Shown here: piece after piece, positions 25,314-34,462 of the stretch
Layout: each line of letters begins with the position of its first letter
Numbering within the stretch: the stretch's first letter is position 1
Origin: JADHMP01 sp016779985
Lineage (GTDB): Bacteria; Bacteroidota; Bacteroidia; Flavobacteriales; Flavobacteriaceae
Length of the DNA stretch: 64,000 nt
Assembly: GCA_016779985.1 (NCBI GenBank)
Contig: JADHMP010000002.1
Coordinates: 124,001-188,000 of the forward strand
Reading direction: 5' to 3'
The notes under the pieces: model-generated
The model's database searches: none
Seen by the model: only the letters and a program-made list of their open reading frames with translations
What the model was told of the DNA's origin: nothing
Program-made: the position numbers and the translations under genes

Positions 25314-26918
25314 TTACTCTCTCTTAACAGCAATTGGCCACCCTTGAAATTGTTTTGACTCTGGATTGGTCATGTCCGCCAATCTAGGCCAGCATTCAAA
25401 AATAACTGACTCATCATTTATTCTCACAATTCCAAAACCAGCTCCGTTTGAATTGGTATTTGGGTTGGCATAAGCATGCATGGTTATTTTATTATTGAAA
25501 CCATCGAGATAGTTGCCCGTCCAAGGCAATTGATTGTTTGCATTTGCGCCAGGCTTTTCGGTTTCTGGCCACCACCATCGGCTATAATAATTATTGACAA
25601 TGGCTGGCACCACAAAAGCCCAAGGCCCATCATCAAATTGGTCGATACCGTGTTGTATTACTGTGGCAATATGCTGGTCTCCCGCTACATGAATTGCATT
25701 TGCTTTCTTGATCAATCTCAATGCTTTGTTTCGGCCTGTTTGAGGCCAACCGTTGGAATCTAAGTCAGCGTGTAAACGGTTGTCTAAGGTGCCATGAATA
25801 TGCGCTCCTCCACAAAATCCTGTTTGTGAAAGAACTATTTTTTGCATACCTGCTACTTTTTTTTCGGCCCACTCATTTAAAAAGGCCAATTGCCTTTCTC
25901 CTAAAAGAGTTAACCCTTCTAAATCAATTGATTTAGGATCGTATTTAGGATTTCGAATATGATCTGGTCTAGGGCCCTGTTGTGGAATTTTTCCCTCAGG
26001 TCCACTTTTGAACTTACGGTCTTCAACAATGGCAAAGTCTACTGCACCCCACTGAAAATGAGTATAATAAACAGGGATGTCTTGTTGAATTGGTGTGGGG
26101 TCGTAAGGGTCTGGCAAATGGTTGGTTTGTGATCTATGCACCATTTTGATGTATTCTGGATGGAAAAAATAACCACCATCACTACCCGCCATGGAGCTGG
26201 CCTTCTTCCCATTTTCTCCCCAAATATTGCCTTGTCCAATGTCATGATCGTCTGGAATAGTAATGCAGGGTCTTGTTCTAAACGTTTCTCTAAACTGCAT
26301 TCCAAATTTAAGCCAAGCTGCTGTGTGCTCCATGTGATCATAAGATTGATCGCCAGCAAAGAAAATTAAATCAGGGTCAATTTCGTTTATATTTCTTACA
26401 TAATTCTCTCGATTTCCTCTGTCCTTATTGCTGTTGCAGGACAAAGCTGCTAAAACAAATTCTTTTTCGGTAGAGGGTTGAGCTCGAATTAGCCCTTCAT
26501 AAGTAGCTTCAGTTCCGTGTAGAATTTGATAAGGAATATTTTCTTTACTATTCCAATTCTCTATTCGAAAAGTCGCATTCCATCCAATATCATTTATTGT
26601 TTCAGTTGCGATCTCTTCCCATTTTCCATCTTTTTTTATTGCGAAACGAACATCGCGGGATTCATTAGGGAAAAGCGGGAAAAATTGTGCAGTTAACTTT
26701 AACACATCATGAGACACCGTATAAATTCCAAAGGCTATCACTTCATTTCTTGGAACATCTAGTTCAAGAATGGGGTTCTTTGCTCTATTCCACCAATCAT
26801 TTGTAGCTAGAGTGTCCAGTTTTTCAAAGGGAGCTTGAACTTTAGGTTGCATTGTTACGTTTGTTGGACCTTGGCAACCCAAATAAAAAATAGAGAAGAT
26901 AATCAAAAAACGAAGCAT
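25314..26918 (-). CDS. PhoD-like alkaline phosphatase family lipoprotein
   Basis: 534 residues. Lipobox FYLGC at about residue 15, then a beta-rich N-terminal region and a calcineurin-like metallophosphatase core: FFAGDQSYDHMEHT, TIPDDHDIGQGN and VAGDQHIATVIQHG supply the metal-binding Asp/His residues. The family comprises PhoD-type phosphodiesterase/phosphatases. As an anchored periplasmic or surface enzyme it would release phosphate from organic esters. A second, shorter family member lies at 37955-38950. Confidence 0.88.
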   Translation of the reverse strand: MLRFLIIFSIFYLGCQGPTNVTMQPKVQAPFEKLDTLATNDWWNRAKNPILELDVPRNEVIAFGIYTVSHDVLKLTAQFFPLFPNESRDVRFAIKKDGKWEEIATETINDIGWNATFRIENWNSKENIPYQILHGTEATYEGLIRAQPSTEKEFVLAALSCNSNKDRGNRENYVRNINEIDPDLIFFAGDQSYDHMEHTAAWLKFGMQFRETFRTRPCITIPDDHDIGQGNIWGENGKKASSMAGSDGGYFFHPEYIKMVHRSQTNHLPDPYDPTPIQQDIPVYYTHFQWGAVDFAIVEDRKFKSGPEGKIPQQGPRPDHIRNPKYDPKSIDLEGLTLLGERQLAFLNEWAEKKVAGMQKIVLSQTGFCGGAHIHGTLDNRLHADLDSNGWPQTGRNKALRLIKKANAIHVAGDQHIATVIQHGIDQFDDGPWAFVVPAIVNNYYSRWWWPETEKPGANANNQLPWTGNYLDGFNNKITMHAYANPNTNSNGAGFGIVRINDESVIFECWPRLADMTNPESKQFQGWPIAVKRE

Positions 26919-26998
26919 GGATTTTTTTTTACAATGTAAGAAATATGAATTTAAATCCCCTTTTTAAAGTCTGTACAAAATGTAATAAATAAAAAAAT

Positions 26999-27021
26999 TA
27001 AATTTGGTTTTAAAACCAAAT
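26999..27021 (+). promoter_or_regulatory. -7 box overlapping a perfect 20-bp palindrome before the 65-residue gene
   Basis: TAAATTTG (26999-27006) is a perfect -7 box. Starting inside it, ATTTGGTTTTAAAACCAAAT (27002-27021) is a perfect 20-bp palindrome ending one base before the ATG at 27023. It could be an operator covering the transcription start, or an RNA hairpin that hides the start codon. There is no suitably spaced -33 TTG. Confidence 0.55.
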
Positions 27022-27022
27022 A

Positions 27023-27220
27023 ATGAGTAAAAAGCTAATTATTAAAGATTTAGATCACCGATCCTATGAAGTCAAAAATATTGATGATTTTATGGAGCAC
27101 TTATCCACATTTCATACCAATGCAAATGGTGAGGGGGATAATAGCTTACACGAAGAAAACGGTTATTACTTTAAGATAACTCCTGAATTTTTAGAAGCAC
27201 TAAAAAAAGAAGTGAATTAA
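27023..27220 (+). CDS. small conserved-looking acidic protein, function unknown
   Basis: 65 residues (KKLIIKDLDHRSYEVKNIDD..., ending EFLEALKKEVN), no signal peptide or transmembrane helix, strongly charged with a His-containing middle (LSTFHTNANGEGDNSLHEEN). I recognise no domain. It stands alone between divergent and convergent neighbours, with its own promoter and a striking palindrome just upstream, which argues that it is a real regulated gene. The convergent dehydrogenase ends 13 bases away. Confidence 0.75.
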   Translation: MSKKLIIKDLDHRSYEVKNIDDFMEHLSTFHTNANGEGDNSLHEENGYYFKITPEFLEALKKEVN

Positions 27221-27233
27221 TTATAAGTTTTTA

Positions 27234-28250
27234 TTAAAGAGATATCATTGCTTTAATGAGTAAGTCTTCATTCTTATACAGAGACTCAAAAGATTCAATA
27301 AGTGATTCAAAGTGAAGTTGGTGAGTAATATAGTGTTTAACAGGAAAAGCGTCTTTTTTTAGGGTTTGAATAACCCAATCAAAATCCTCTTTTGTAGCGT
27401 TTCGGCTGCACAACAGAGAAGTTTCCTTGGCATGAATTTCTGGATGCTTAAAACTCAGCAAGTCTTTATATAAGCCGACAAGTATATATTTTCCACCATG
27501 TTTCATAAAATGATGCCCTCTTTCCATAGCGCGTTTGTTTCCTGTAGCATCAAAAACGGCATCGGCAAGAGTACCTTGTGTAAGCTTCATAATTTTATCT
27601 ACAGCTTGATCATCTGCTAAAACAGTATCTATTCCATTTACAATTTTTTCTACAAATTGTAATCGTTTTAAGTCAATATCTAAAGCAATTATTCTGAATC
27701 CTGCATTTTTGGCAAGTTGAATAATTCCAACACCAATAGGGCCACAACCCATCACAACCAAGGTGTCTTTAGCCTCCAATTGTGCTCGTCGAAGTGCATG
27801 GGCCCCAATGCTAAGAGGTTCTATGAGTGCAATGGCCTCTAAGTTTAACTCATTAAGAGCGATTAAATGAGATTGAGGAACAGCAATTTGTTCTTGCATA
27901 CCTCCATCTATGTGAACGCCTAATACTTTCAGATGAGCACAGCAATTCGTTTTTCTTGATAAGCAAGCACTACATGCATTGCAGTTAAGATAGGGCAAGA
28001 TGGCTACTTGATCTCCTTCTTTAAATGAACTCGTTTTGTTAGAGGGTAATTTTTGTATAATCCCTGCTAATTCGTGTCCTAGAATTCTTGGGTAGTTGAA
28101 AAAAGCCTGATTTCCTTTGAAAGCGTGTAAATCAGTGCCACAAACACCAATTTTTTTTATAGCAATCAAGGCTTCGTCATCTTCGATCTTGGGTATAGAA
28201 CGTTCCTTTTTTTTCCAAACGCCAGGCTCTTGACATACTATGTATTTCAT
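27234..28250 (-). CDS. zinc-dependent medium-chain alcohol/polyol dehydrogenase
   Basis: 338 residues. Catalytic-zinc motifs CGTDLHAF and GHELAG, a structural-zinc loop CNACSACLSRKTNCC, and the NAD-binding GCGPIGVGIIQLA are all in place. The family includes threonine, sorbitol and galactitol dehydrogenases and RspB. It is the last gene of the TRAP transporter run (14 bases after dctM), so its substrate is probably the imported acid or a product of it, such as an aldonate or uronate derivative. That link is inferred from context. Confidence 0.88.
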   Translation of the reverse strand: MKYIVCQEPGVWKKKERSIPKIEDDEALIAIKKIGVCGTDLHAFKGNQAFFNYPRILGHELAGIIQKLPSNKTSSFKEGDQVAILPYLNCNACSACLSRKTNCCAHLKVLGVHIDGGMQEQIAVPQSHLIALNELNLEAIALIEPLSIGAHALRRAQLEAKDTLVVMGCGPIGVGIIQLAKNAGFRIIALDIDLKRLQFVEKIVNGIDTVLADDQAVDKIMKLTQGTLADAVFDATGNKRAMERGHHFMKHGGKYILVGLYKDLLSFKHPEIHAKETSLLCSRNATKEDFDWVIQTLKKDAFPVKHYITHQLHFESLIESFESLYKNEDLLIKAMISL

Positions 28251-28264
28251 ATCAGATAGTTTTT

Positions 28265-29539
28265 TTATTTCATCATAAGATGAGGTAGAAATAATGATAA
28301 TTCAGGAAAAAGTGAAACTAAAATAAGCACAAGAATACTGACCCCTAAAAAAGGAAGCCCAGCTCTACTCACCTTTCCAATTGAAGTTTTACCAATACTA
28401 GAGGCAACAAAAAGACAGACACCAACAGGAGGTGTGGTGAGGCCAATAATAAGATTTAAGACACAAATAACTGCAAAGTGCATTGGTGCAATTTCAACAG
28501 CAACAGCTACTTTTAATAAAATGGGGAACATGATTAATAAAGCAGCAATCGTTTCCATAAAAGTACCTACAGCAATAAGGAGGAGGTTTATCAGTAAGAG
28601 AACAACGTATTTATTATTGGTAAAAGAAAGAATTTCATTAGATAATGTTTGTGGTATCTGTTCGGTGATTAGAATGTAGCCAAATAAATTAGCAAAGCCA
28701 ACCAAAATCATTAGTGAAGCTGTTGTCTTCATAGAATCTAAAAACACAATTAATATATTGTTTAAACTCAATTTTTTATAAATAAAAAGTCCCACAGCAA
28801 GGGCATAAAGAACAGCAACGATTGAGGCTTCTGTGGGAGTAAAAACTCCTCCAATAATTCCAAAAAGGATGAGTATTGTTAATCCAAGCGCCCAAAAAGT
28901 TTCTCCAAAACTGATTACCCTTTGTCGAAAACTACTCTTTTCATTTTTTGGATATTTTCTCCGTTGAGCTACCACGTAGGCAACAAAAAAAAGACCTGCA
29001 CCCAACAATAAACCGGGAATGGCTCCAGCTAAAAAAAGCTTTCCTACCGATAGACCACTAAGGGTAGCTGCAATAATCATAGGAAGACTTGGCGGAATTA
29101 TTGGCCCAACGGTGGATGATGCCGCAGTGATGGCACATGAAAAATCTCGATCATACCCCTCTTTTTTCATGGCGGGTATTAATACTGACCCTAAACTGGC
29201 TGTGTCTGAGATGGCGGTGCCAGAAATACCGGCAAAGAGCATGGAAGCACCAATATTGACAAAAGCTAAGCCTCCTCTTACATGACCAATTAAATGATTG
29301 CAAAACCGAATAATTTTATCTGTTAGTCCTCCTTGATTCATTAAATTACCTGCGAGAATGAATCCAGGAATGCTCAATAAGACAAATACATCAATTCCAG
29401 CATACATTTTTAATGGTATAACTGTAAGAGGGGTACCTTTAATGAGAAGATATAGTAGGCACGATATTCCCAATGAAAATGCAATAGGAAAGCGTAAAAT
29501 GAGTCCTAAAACAAAAACAATAAGAAGAATAAAAATCAT
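28265..29539 (-). CDS. TRAP transporter large permease (DctM family)
   Basis: 424 residues, twelve or so hydrophobic helices, with the family's conserved GISGTAISDTASLGSVLIPAM and SSTVGPIIPPSLPMII segments in the first half. DctM forms the Na+-coupled transport pathway. It starts 4 bases inside the end of the small permease gene (ATGA overlap), so the two are translationally coupled. It lies upstream of the dehydrogenase. Confidence 0.95.
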   Translation of the reverse strand: MIFILLIVFVLGLILRFPIAFSLGISCLLYLLIKGTPLTVIPLKMYAGIDVFVLLSIPGFILAGNLMNQGGLTDKIIRFCNHLIGHVRGGLAFVNIGASMLFAGISGTAISDTASLGSVLIPAMKKEGYDRDFSCAITAASSTVGPIIPPSLPMIIAATLSGLSVGKLFLAGAIPGLLLGAGLFFVAYVVAQRRKYPKNEKSSFRQRVISFGETFWALGLTILILFGIIGGVFTPTEASIVAVLYALAVGLFIYKKLSLNNILIVFLDSMKTTASLMILVGFANLFGYILITEQIPQTLSNEILSFTNNKYVVLLLINLLLIAVGTFMETIAALLIMFPILLKVAVAVEIAPMHFAVICVLNLIIGLTTPPVGVCLFVASSIGKTSIGKVSRAGLPFLGVSILVLILVSLFPELSLFLPHLMMK

Positions 29540-30003
29540 TTATTGTTTGTTTTAAAAAGTTTAAGAAGCCTTATAAATGCATAAAAACAAATTGAAAGCG
29601 ACATTATCTGAAGGCTAAAAAAGGGAATAATCATTGGAATTTGAAGGCTTGGTGAAAGTTCATTCAAACCCATTTTTAAAACGTTTATTGAATAAAAACT
29701 CATTGTTCCAAAAAGAAATAAACTCACCAGTAGTGAGAGAATGTTCAAGGTTATTTCAAACTGAGGAGATTCTTTTTTTTGGAAAAGGTCTAGTTTCACA
29801 AAATAGTTTCCTTTAAATGCTAAACCACTGGCAAAGGCAATGGCATATATAAACAAAATGCGAGAAGCTTCTTCTGTCCATGCAGGTACATTTTCTAAAA
29901 AATAGCGAGAAAAAACTTGAATACTAACAGTAACTATAAATCCAAAGCTACTAACAAAGGTTCCATATTTTAGAGTCCAACCGATTGTTTTAAGCCAGTT
30001 CAT
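29536..30003 (-). CDS. TRAP transporter small permease (DctQ family)
   Basis: 155 residues with four transmembrane helices. The helix start IQVFSRYFLENVPAWTEEASR carries the family's R-Y-x(6)-P-x-W-x-E-E motif. DctQ stabilises DctM and interacts with the substrate-loaded DctP. Its ends overlap both neighbours by 4 bases, so P, Q and M are expected to be made together. Confidence 0.94.
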   Translation of the reverse strand: MNWLKTIGWTLKYGTFVSSFGFIVTVSIQVFSRYFLENVPAWTEEASRILFIYAIAFASGLAFKGNYFVKLDLFQKKESPQFEITLNILSLLVSLFLFGTMSFYSINVLKMGLNELSPSLQIPMIIPFFSLQIMSLSICFYAFIRLLKLFKTNNK

Positions 30004-30986
30004 TTGGTTAAGGTCTTTATAGATTCATATGTCCTTTTCATTTCAGGAGACAAACTTTCGTAAATAGCTTCTTCACTTTGTTCTATAAAGGCCGCTTGGT
30101 CAACAGTCACAAAGGTCATTCCTTCTTTTTGAAGTTCTTCTTGTACTTGGGTTTCGTTAGCTAAAAAGAGTTGGTGCTCATAGTCTTGCATTTCTTTTGC
30201 AGCTTGTAAAAAAATCTCTTGAAGGTGAGTGGGTAATTTCTGAAACTGAGCTTCACCAACTACTGGATAGCCCCAGCTAACCACATGTCCTGTTAAATTC
30301 ACATATTTTTGAACTTCGCTGAATCCTGCATTTTTAATCATTGCAAAAGGGTTTTCTTGTGCTTCGATTGTTCCTTGTTGTAGAGCGGTAAAAACCTCTG
30401 AAAAAGCCATAGGGGTGGGCTTGGCTCCCATTGATTGCCAGGCAGTGACATAGGAAGGGGCATTGGGAACTCGAATAATTAAACCTTTTAGATCATCAGG
30501 GTGTTTGATGGGTCTATTACTAGTCAGATGTCTTTCTCCTCTTTGGAAATAGCCTACTGGTCTAAGTCCCATTTTTTGAATCATTACTTGTTCAATTTCC
30601 TCTCCAATTGGACTTTCAATGAGTTTTTTCATTGCCTGAGCATCCCTCAATAAAAAGGGCATGTCAGAAAAAGTTAAAATTTCTTCCCAATTGGCAAGTG
30701 TGGCAGCAGAAATTGTCATATCAATGACACCGGCCTGAATAAGCCTGATGGCTTCTACTTCTTTGGCCAATTGTTCTGAAGGATATACTTCAAGTTTGAT
30801 TTGTCCATCTGATCGCTCGTGTAAAAGGGTTCCAAAATAAACAAAGCTCTTATACCAAGTGTGGTTTTCATTGACCAGCATACTGGCTTTGAACACATAT
30901 TTTACAGAAGACTCGGTTGATTGGCAACCATCAGACAGTAAAATTAGACTACCTAAAAGAAATAGCCTTCGAAAGAGGTTTTGCAT
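30000..30986 (-). CDS. TRAP transporter substrate-binding protein (DctP family), lipoprotein
   Basis: 328 residues. A lipobox near residue 21 (LILLSDGC) indicates membrane anchoring rather than a soluble periplasmic form. Family regions include ASMLVNENHTWYKSFVYFG, the carboxylate-binding LRPVGYFQRGERHLTSNRPI with its Arg, and GYPVVGEAQFQKLP. It captures an organic acid, probably a sugar acid, for the DctQM permease. First gene of the four-gene run; no clear promoter box was found in the 88-base gap upstream. Confidence 0.93.
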   Translation of the reverse strand: MQNLFRRLFLLGSLILLSDGCQSTESSVKYVFKASMLVNENHTWYKSFVYFGTLLHERSDGQIKLEVYPSEQLAKEVEAIRLIQAGVIDMTISAATLANWEEILTFSDMPFLLRDAQAMKKLIESPIGEEIEQVMIQKMGLRPVGYFQRGERHLTSNRPIKHPDDLKGLIIRVPNAPSYVTAWQSMGAKPTPMAFSEVFTALQQGTIEAQENPFAMIKNAGFSEVQKYVNLTGHVVSWGYPVVGEAQFQKLPTHLQEIFLQAAKEMQDYEHQLFLANETQVQEELQKEGMTFVTVDQAAFIEQSEEAIYESLSPEMKRTYESIKTLTK

Positions 30987-31074
30987 TGTTTTTATATGTA
31001 GGCTAAAGCTACTAAAAAATTGATGGTAAGAAAAAAATAAAGTTTTTTATGAAATCAATTCCAACAAGGGTTCT

Positions 31075-31893
31075 CTATCGAACAACATAATTTAATTCAG
31101 AAACCTCTGATATCCTAAAATACCCAAGAGGATTATTTTCTGGATTTGTTACATTGAAAATATTACCGTTGAGATTTACTGGTGGAGGTAAAAAAGGACC
31201 TCCTTGTTGGGTATTTTGTAACACCAATAAATTCAGATAACTAAATCCTCTACAGGAAAGTCCATACTGACGAAATCGAATGGTATCACCTTCAACAAAA
31301 TCAGTATCAACTAAAATACCATAATATTCTATTCCATTGGTAAAGTCATCTCGATAGACATTGTATTCTGGTATGTCTAATCTAGAACTTTCATATTCAA
31401 ATAAGCTATAGTTTTCTTCATCTTCAGGATCAAAACTATAGACTTCAAATTTCAGTGCCTCTTCACCAAAAAAATTGAGTTCTTCTTGCTCTATTCGATC
31501 AATAGAAGCTACTGAATGAAATGTTTCTGAAGCTTCAAAATACTCTTCATTGTATGCTACATGTAGAGTGAATTGCTGATTGAGAGCATAGGGGATAGTA
31601 TCAATCGGAACATAACGACCTGAATTTTCAATTTCTTTGAAAAGATAACGCGTTGCATTTTCATCACTAAAACTGACCTTAGCTCCGTTTACAGGGATTT
31701 TAGCAGTACTAAAAAAAGAATTTAGAGTAGAAAGAAGTACAACCTGTTCAGTCTGATTGGTTTCTTTGATCCAGTTCACATAGGCTTCAATGACTAGTTT
31801 TGAATTGGGTTCGTTTAATTCTACCTCTATAGGATCTTCACAAGAAAAAAAAAGCACAGAAACTACAAAAAGAAACTTAACACTATTCATCAT
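31075..31893 (-). CDS. DUF4249 lipoprotein, partner of the TonB receptor
   Basis: About 272 residues from the ATG that overlaps the receptor stop by one base (TGATG). A signal peptide ends in a lipobox (LFFSC). The N-terminal VELNEPNSKLVIEAYVNW and later VNGAKVSFSDENATRYLF follow the DUF4249 pattern. DUF4249 proteins are encoded directly after a CarboxypepD_reg TonB receptor in many Bacteroidota and probably serve as its surface or periplasmic partner. The imported substrate is unknown. It is followed by the TRAP run after 88 bases. Confidence 0.88.
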   Translation of the reverse strand: MMNSVKFLFVVSVLFFSCEDPIEVELNEPNSKLVIEAYVNWIKETNQTEQVVLLSTLNSFFSTAKIPVNGAKVSFSDENATRYLFKEIENSGRYVPIDTIPYALNQQFTLHVAYNEEYFEASETFHSVASIDRIEQEELNFFGEEALKFEVYSFDPEDEENYSLFEYESSRLDIPEYNVYRDDFTNGIEYYGILVDTDFVEGDTIRFRQYGLSCRGFSYLNLLVLQNTQQGGPFLPPPVNLNGNIFNVTNPENNPLGYFRISEVSELNYVVR

Positions 31894-34301
31894 CAAAATT
31901 TAAAATTATAAGTTACTGAAGGTATAATGCCAAAAATGGATAGTCTAATAGCTTCATTTTGACCTGTTTCACGGTTTTGTTCAAAACGTAATGAAGCAGC
32001 ATTTTTTCTGTTGTAGACATTGAAAATACTAAACACCCATTCACCAGTGCTTTTTTGTTGTTTTTGGTTTGGAGTATAACTGGCTGATAAATCAAGACGA
32101 TGATAGGAGGGAAGCCTACTACTATTTCTAGTCTCATAATTAGGGATAGAAAAGTCCATGAAAGTATATTGGCCATTTGGATAGGTTATAGGCTGACCAC
32201 TTTGAAATAAAAAATTAGTATTGAAACGCCATCTTGAATTCCCTTGATATGAAGCAGTTAAGCTAATATCATGTGTTTTGTCAAAGGGTGTGAAATACCA
32301 AGAACCATTTGCTATTCCTGTTTCTTGTGGAGTTCTTCCTTGAGTTTGTTGTAATGAACGAGAAAGTGTGTAGGCAATCCAACCTGTAAGTTTACCATCG
32401 TTTTTTCTAAGTAAAAATTCAATTCCTTTGGCTTCAGATTGACCTCTCAACAGGACTTGTTCAATTGTATTGTTTGCAATCAATTCTGCCCCATCAATAT
32501 AATCTAAGCGATTTTGTATGTCCTTATAAAAAGCTTCTAACGAAATGTTATAGCGGTTGTTTTGAATCGATTTGAAATAGCCCACAGCAAATTGATTTAA
32601 TAGTTGAGGGTCAATAAAGCGTCCACTTGGTGCCCAAATATCAATTGGGGTAGGTGTGTTGGTGTTGGAGATTAGATGAAGATATTGCGCCATTCTGTTG
32701 TAACTCAACTTAAAAGATTCATTTTCTTTTGACTGAAAAGAGACTGAAAACCGTGGTTCAAAATTGAAAAAGTTTTTTAGCACTTTGTTTTTAGAATAAT
32801 TTTCTTCTCTGAGTGGAACGGCACTCTCATAAATTTGCAAGGAAGGGTTAAACAATACTGCTTCATTATTTTCATAAACAAATAATGGTTGCCCCAAGCG
32901 GATAAAATTGCTAAGTCTTATCCCCAACATGAAATTTATTTTTTTACTTAAGCTTGTTTCAACATTGGCATAAATTGCGTTTTCTAGTGCAAATTTATTG
33001 GTGAGTTTATTGGTGTTGACTTGCGTATTTTCTCGCGATGGTTCAATTAATCCAGGGTCAAACTTGTAATTAATCTGATTTAAACCATAGCCTAGCTTGG
33101 TGTTTTCATTTAAATAATGTTTGAAATCGTATTTTAAATTAAAATTGACAATACCAGATGTCCACTTGAAATCAGCAAAATTAAAATCTAAGAAATAATC
33201 ATAATCAGAATAAATTAGTGAAAGATTAGAAAAAAGTTTTTGAGAAAATAAATGATTCCATCTAAAGTTAGCTACTGAATTTCCATAAGCATTGTTGAAA
33301 AGGTTATTTATGTCAAAAACGTCTCTACCGAAATAGCCTGATAAGAAGATTTTATTTTTTTCGTTTAGGGTATAGCTTAGTTTGGTATTTAAATCATAAA
33401 AATAGGCTTTGTTATCAGCAATACTTTCAATCAAGGGTAAAAACAGATGTACATAACTGCTTCTTCCACCCAAAAGAAAGGCCCCTTTATCTTTTTCTAA
33501 AGGGCCCTCAACCAATAGTCTACTTGAGATTAGACCTATTCCTCCATTGGCCTTTAGTTTTTTACTGTTCCCCTCTTTTTGATAAATGTTCAAAACAGAT
33601 GAAACACGTCCCCCATAATTCGAAGGAATACCACCCTTATAAAGTTTGATGTCTTTTATGGCATCAGGATTAAACACAGAGAAAAAACCAAAAAGGTGCG
33701 ATGAATTAAAGATGATTGCCTCATCTAGAAGAATTAGGTTTTGATCGGCTGCACCGCCACGAACATTAAAACCTGATGCCCCTTCACCAGCATTAGACAC
33801 TCCTGGCAATAGAGTGATAGACTTAACAATATCAACTTCACCTAGCGTAGCAGGCATATTTTTTATTGTTGCAATACTGAGCCTATTTACACTCATTTGT
33901 GGACTCTTTAGATTTATAGACTCTTCATTATCTACAACTTCAACTTCTTCAAGAATGACGGTAGAAGAGAAGAGCTCAAAATTTTTAGTCAGATTTGAAT
34001 CCAATTTTATTGGTTCATCATAACTATTGAAGCCCAAATAGCTTACAATTATATTGTGATTTCCTTTTGGAATCGTAATAGAATAGAATCCATATTCATT
34101 GGTAACAGTTCCTTGTTTCAATTCTGGAAAAATAATACTAACGCCAATAAGAGTCTCATTGGTGGTAATATCGGTGACGTATCCACTAAGTGTGACACGC
34201 TCTTGACCCAATACAATAATAGTATTCAAAAAGAATATAAAAACTATTAACCCACTCGTGAAAGGTGATTTATCTCTTTTCTTTTTTTCAAGCATTTTCA
34301 C
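31893..34301 (-). CDS. TonB-dependent outer-membrane receptor with carboxypeptidase-like regulatory domain
   Basis: 802 residues if the GTG at 34301 is used; an ATG at 34295 is the alternative. After the signal segment comes a CarboxypepD_reg domain (LSGYVTDITTNETLIGVSI...). The plug follows (MPATLGEVDIVKSITLLPGV, GFNVRGGAADQNLILLDEA), then a 22-strand barrel ending in a terminal aromatic (SVTYNFKF). TonB receptors import scarce or large substrates. It is coupled to DUF4249. The start sits 4 bases after a TAATTTTG box, so the mRNA may be nearly leaderless. Confidence 0.93.
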   Translation of the reverse strand: MKMLEKKKRDKSPFTSGLIVFIFFLNTIIVLGQERVTLSGYVTDITTNETLIGVSIIFPELKQGTVTNEYGFYSITIPKGNHNIIVSYLGFNSYDEPIKLDSNLTKNFELFSSTVILEEVEVVDNEESINLKSPQMSVNRLSIATIKNMPATLGEVDIVKSITLLPGVSNAGEGASGFNVRGGAADQNLILLDEAIIFNSSHLFGFFSVFNPDAIKDIKLYKGGIPSNYGGRVSSVLNIYQKEGNSKKLKANGGIGLISSRLLVEGPLEKDKGAFLLGGRSSYVHLFLPLIESIADNKAYFYDLNTKLSYTLNEKNKIFLSGYFGRDVFDINNLFNNAYGNSVANFRWNHLFSQKLFSNLSLIYSDYDYFLDFNFADFKWTSGIVNFNLKYDFKHYLNENTKLGYGLNQINYKFDPGLIEPSRENTQVNTNKLTNKFALENAIYANVETSLSKKINFMLGIRLSNFIRLGQPLFVYENNEAVLFNPSLQIYESAVPLREENYSKNKVLKNFFNFEPRFSVSFQSKENESFKLSYNRMAQYLHLISNTNTPTPIDIWAPSGRFIDPQLLNQFAVGYFKSIQNNRYNISLEAFYKDIQNRLDYIDGAELIANNTIEQVLLRGQSEAKGIEFLLRKNDGKLTGWIAYTLSRSLQQTQGRTPQETGIANGSWYFTPFDKTHDISLTASYQGNSRWRFNTNFLFQSGQPITYPNGQYTFMDFSIPNYETRNSSRLPSYHRLDLSASYTPNQKQQKSTGEWVFSIFNVYNRKNAASLRFEQNRETGQNEAIRLSIFGIIPSVTYNFKF

Positions 34302-34305
34302 ACAA

Positions 34306-34313
34306 CAAAATTA
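34306..34313 (-). promoter_or_regulatory. -7 box for the TonB receptor/DUF4249 pair
   Basis: Minus-strand TAATTTTG lies 4 bases upstream of the GTG at 34301 and 10 upstream of the ATG at 34295. Transcription from this box would start at or very near the GTG. No TTG with 17-23 base spacing is present. Confidence 0.45.
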
Positions 34314-34428
34314 GTCAGTTTTTAACGCTTTTCTATAATTTCTTTTGTGTTTTAATTAAGATTTGTATTCAAAAAAGACAATGAGCAAAACTCAGCTCAA
34401 CCCAAAGATGTTTTAGGTTAAATTTAGT

Positions 34429-34436
34429 TATATTTG
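34429..34436 (+). promoter_or_regulatory. -7 box for the NTF2-like lipoprotein gene
   Basis: TATATTTG is a perfect TAnnTTTG match 26 bases before the ATG at 34463. The transcribed leader then contains AATTTTAACCATTT (34445-34458), repeated exactly at 34474-34487 inside the gene. Confidence 0.5.
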
Positions 34437-34462
34437 TAAAAAACAATTTTAACCATTTCAAA

